Below, one piece after another: positions 55,662 through 57,357 of a stretch of 57,357 bases of DNA. Within the stretch, counting starts at the first letter, position 1. Each line of letters starts with the position of its first letter. The position numbers and the translations under genes are program-made. Source of the DNA: a bacterium (lineage in GTDB: Bacteria; Sysuimicrobiota; Sysuimicrobiia; Sysuimicrobiales; Segetimicrobiaceae). A model generated the notes under the pieces. It was not told the origin of the DNA, made no database searches, and worked only from the letters and a program-made list of their open reading frames with translations. The stretch covers positions 1-57,357 of the forward strand of contig DASSJF010000014.1 of the NCBI GenBank assembly GCA_035691305.1. The letters run 5' to 3'.

Positions 55662-56597
55662 TTACGGGGCCGCGGCGGAGACCGCCTGCTCGTCCGCGTG
55701 GTAGCTGCTGCGCACGAGCGGCCCCGACTCGACGTGCCGGAAGCCCATCGCCAAGCCTTCCCGTTTGAACGCCGCGAACTCGTCCGGACAGTAGTAGCGC
55801 TCGATCGGCACGTAATCCGTGCCGGGCCTCAGATACTGGCCGATGGTGAGGATGTCGCACCCGACGCCCCGGAGGTCCCGCATCGTCCGCACGACCTCAT
55901 CCGGCGACTCGCCCAGCCCGACCATCATGCCGCTCTTCGTGAGCCACCGCCCCGCCCGCGCCTTCGCGCGCCGCAGCAGTTCGAGCGACCGCCCGTAGCG
56001 GCCGCCGCTCCGGACGGCCGGGAAGAGGCGCGCCACCGTCTCGATATTGTGGTTCAGGATGTCCGGCGCCGCGTCGAGGACCGTGTCGAGCGCCGCGGGG
56101 TCGCCTTTGAAGTCGGGAATCAGCACCTCGACCGAGCAGCGGGGCACGCGCTCCCGCACGAGCCGGATCGTCCGCGCGAACATCTCCGCTCCGCCGTCGC
56201 GCAGGTCGTCGCGGTCCACCGAGGTGACGACGACGTGGCGGAGGCCCATTGCCTCGACCGCCGACGCGACGCGCTCCGGCTCCCCCGCGTCCAGCTCGGT
56301 CGGGAGGCCGTGCGCGATCGCGCAGTAGGCGCAGTGGCGCGTGCACACGTTGCCGAGAATGAGAAACGTCGCCGTCCGCCGCTCCCAACAGTCGCCGATG
56401 TTCGGACAGCGCGCCTCCTCGCAGACGGTGTGCAGCGCCTGCGTACGCATGACACCGACCAGGTCGCGGAAGTTCGGACCGGCCGGCAGCCGGACTTTGA
56501 GCCACTCGGGACGCCGCGCGTTCGCGAGGCGGGCCCCGCCCCGACCGCCGGTGGGCGCCTGCGGGGCTGTGCTGTCGGCATCCATCGGTTCCACCAC
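55662..56597 (-). CDS. lipA: Lipoyl synthase
   Basis: Radical SAM enzyme that inserts two sulfurs into octanoylated lipoyl domains. The auxiliary cluster motif is CEEARCPNIGDCW (C-x4-C-x5-C) and the radical SAM motif CTRHCAYCAIAHG. VVVTSVDRDDLRDGG, the HNIETVARLFPAVR region and TKSGMMVGLGESPDEV are typical LipA blocks. 311 residues, with a variable N-terminus; ATG at 56585 is an alternative to 56597. It lies 4 bp after the E2 acyltransferase gene, whose lipoyl domain it would modify. Nfu-type proteins (48892) are known to resupply its auxiliary cluster. Confidence 0.95.
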   Translation of the reverse strand: MVEPMDADSTAPQAPTGGRGGARLANARRPEWLKVRLPAGPNFRDLVGVMRTQALHTVCEEARCPNIGDCWERRTATFLILGNVCTRHCAYCAIAHGLPTELDAGEPERVASAVEAMGLRHVVVTSVDRDDLRDGGAEMFARTIRLVRERVPRCSVEVLIPDFKGDPAALDTVLDAAPDILNHNIETVARLFPAVRSGGRYGRSLELLRRAKARAGRWLTKSGMMVGLGESPDEVVRTMRDLRGVGCDILTIGQYLRPGTDYVPIERYYCPDEFAAFKREGLAMGFRHVESGPLVRSSYHADEQAVSAAAP

Positions 56598-56601
56598 CGT
56601 C

Positions 56602-57357
56602 TCAGAACTCCGTAGAGTCGCCGGTGGGCGAGAACGACTCGAGCTGCCGCTTGATGTGGTTGAGGAACTGCATCGCCGCCGCCCCGTCGAACGCCCGGTG
56701 ATCGAACCCCAGGCCGAGGTGCATCATCTCGCGGATGGCGATACCCTCGCCGAGGACCATCGGACGCCGGACGACCGCGTCGGTGGAGAGAATCGCCGCC
56801 TGCGGGTAGTTGATCACCGGCATCGAGAAGATAGACCCGAAGACGCCCGGATTCGTGATCGTGAACGTCCCGCCCGAGACGTCCTCCAGCGTCAATTTGC
56901 CCGCCCGCGCCCGCATCGACAGCGTTTCGAGGTCGCGTCCGAGGCCGGCGACGCTCTTCTGATCGGCGTCCTTGATCACCGGGACGATGAGCCCCTCGGG
57001 AATCGCGACGCCGACGCCGATGTTGATCGCGTGCCTGCACAGCACGCCGTCGGGCGTAAACGTGGAGTTCACGACCGGCACGTCGCGCAGCGCCCGGCTG
57101 ACCGCCCGCACGATGAACGCGGTGAGCGTGATGTTGACGCCTTCGCGCGTGCGCCAGACCGCCTTGTGCGTTTCGCGGTGGCGCACCAGGACGGTCATAT
57201 CGACTTCGACCACGCCGTAGGCGTGAGGAATCTCGCGCTTGCTGCGGGCCATCCGCTCGGCGATCGTCCGGCGCAGCGCGGTCAGCGGCTGAAGCTGATC
57301 CCCCGCTGAACGCGTCGCGGCCGCCCCGGCGGGAGCCGGTGCCGCGGACACGCCGCC
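56602..57357 (-). CDS. 2-oxoacid dehydrogenase E2 acyltransferase catalytic domain (5' end outside window)
   Basis: The C-terminal catalytic domain is complete: LTALRRTIAERMARSKREIP, GVAIPEGLIVPVIKDAD, FTITNPGVFGS and the catalytic LGLGFDHRAFDGAAA (HRxxDG-like). The frame continues in-frame through the right edge with no stop, so the N-terminal lipoyl and subunit-binding domains lie outside. E2 transfers acyl groups from lipoamide to CoA in pyruvate, 2-oxoglutarate or branched-chain dehydrogenases; which one cannot be told here. The neighbouring lipA fits co-expression of the enzyme and its cofactor maker. Confidence 0.9.
   Translation of the reverse strand, partial: GGVSAAPAPAGAAATRSAGDQLQPLTALRRTIAERMARSKREIPHAYGVVEVDMTVLVRHRETHKAVWRTREGVNITLTAFIVRAVSRALRDVPVVNSTFTPDGVLCRHAINIGVGVAIPEGLIVPVIKDADQKSVAGLGRDLETLSMRARAGKLTLEDVSGGTFTITNPGVFGSIFSMPVINYPQAAILSTDAVVRRPMVLGEGIAIREMMHLGLGFDHRAFDGAAAMQFLNHIKRQLESFSPTGDSTEF

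Noticed and set aside
1-57357. CRISPR arrays, tRNA or rRNA genes, insertion sequences, riboswitches
   Set aside because: I looked in the intergenic gaps and saw no spaced direct repeats, cloverleaf-like sequence, transposase motif or recognisable riboswitch core; the gaps are mostly under 300 bp.

Overview
The window is a gene-dense, high-GC bacterial chromosome segment: hand counts of single 60-base rows give about 58-62% GC in the first 2.5 kb and about 68% near 24 kb. It has no rRNA, tRNA, CRISPR array, transposase or phage gene that I can see. It encodes an LptD-like barrel protein, an LptA/OstA-like periplasmic protein, two LpxB-related proteins, ArnT/PMT-type transferases and a heptose-type kinase/isomerase pair. 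Together these argue for a two-membrane (diderm) cell. The mix with a stalk-domain (copper amine oxidase N-terminal) protein, a YitJ-type fused homocysteine methyltransferase/MTHFR, a YumC-type ferredoxin-NADP reductase, a fused MoaD-MoaE and a DUF169 protein suggests a deep-branching Terrabacteria lineage, perhaps Armatimonadota/Sysuimicrobiota-like. That placement is inference.

Layout. (1) 1-15807, minus strand: a surface polysaccharide cluster with phosphomannomutase, LptD-like protein, two Wzy/O-antigen-ligase-like proteins, nucleotide-sugar enzymes (two UDP-glucose-dehydrogenase-family proteins, one degenerate, plus epimerase, SDR and Gfo/Idh), a methyltransferase, then Gmd, DegT aminotransferase, GNAT and a truncated GDP-fucose-synthase-like gene. 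(2) 15893-18656, plus: an ArnT-like and a GT4 transferase behind a short upstream ORF. (3) 18664-23439, minus: a stalk-domain repeat protein, a small secreted protein, fused homocysteine methyltransferase/MTHFR and a DUF2993-like lipid-binding protein. (4) 23655-33179: further envelope genes (MsbA-like ABC exporter, two GT2, PMT-like transferase, two LpxB-like proteins, heptose kinase and phosphoheptose isomerase). (5) 33183-38197: PHP, M48 protease, MoaD-MoaE, quinone-oxidoreductase-like MDR, TPR and a membrane protein. (6) 38250-44342, minus: Mrp, DUF169, 2-oxoacid:ferredoxin oxidoreductase, Fur and LptA-like. (7) 44577-57357: an SRPBCC protein, paired MetE-type barrels, acyl-CoA dehydrogenase, Fe-S assembly proteins, an FkbM methyltransferase, DUF3303-Dxs, MoeZ-type sulfur activation, ferredoxin-NADP reductase, lipoyl synthase and a truncated E2 acyltransferase.

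The most interesting signal is in the starts rather than the genes. Four transcription units begin with a perfect TATAAT exactly six bases before a start codon, as expected for leaderless mRNAs. In two of them the leaderless codon opens a 13- or 15-codon ORF whose TGA overlaps the ATG of the real gene. Three other promoters, for Fe-S and sulfur-carrier genes, instead have TTGACA boxes at 17-18 bp plus leaders with Shine-Dalgarno sites. A Fur-type inverted repeat sits at the predicted start of the Mrp transcript, and a Fur-family gene lies in the same gene block. Other notable items are a UDP-glucose-dehydrogenase paralogue that has lost its catalytic Cys, and adjacent MetE-like barrels, one of which lacks the zinc ligands.
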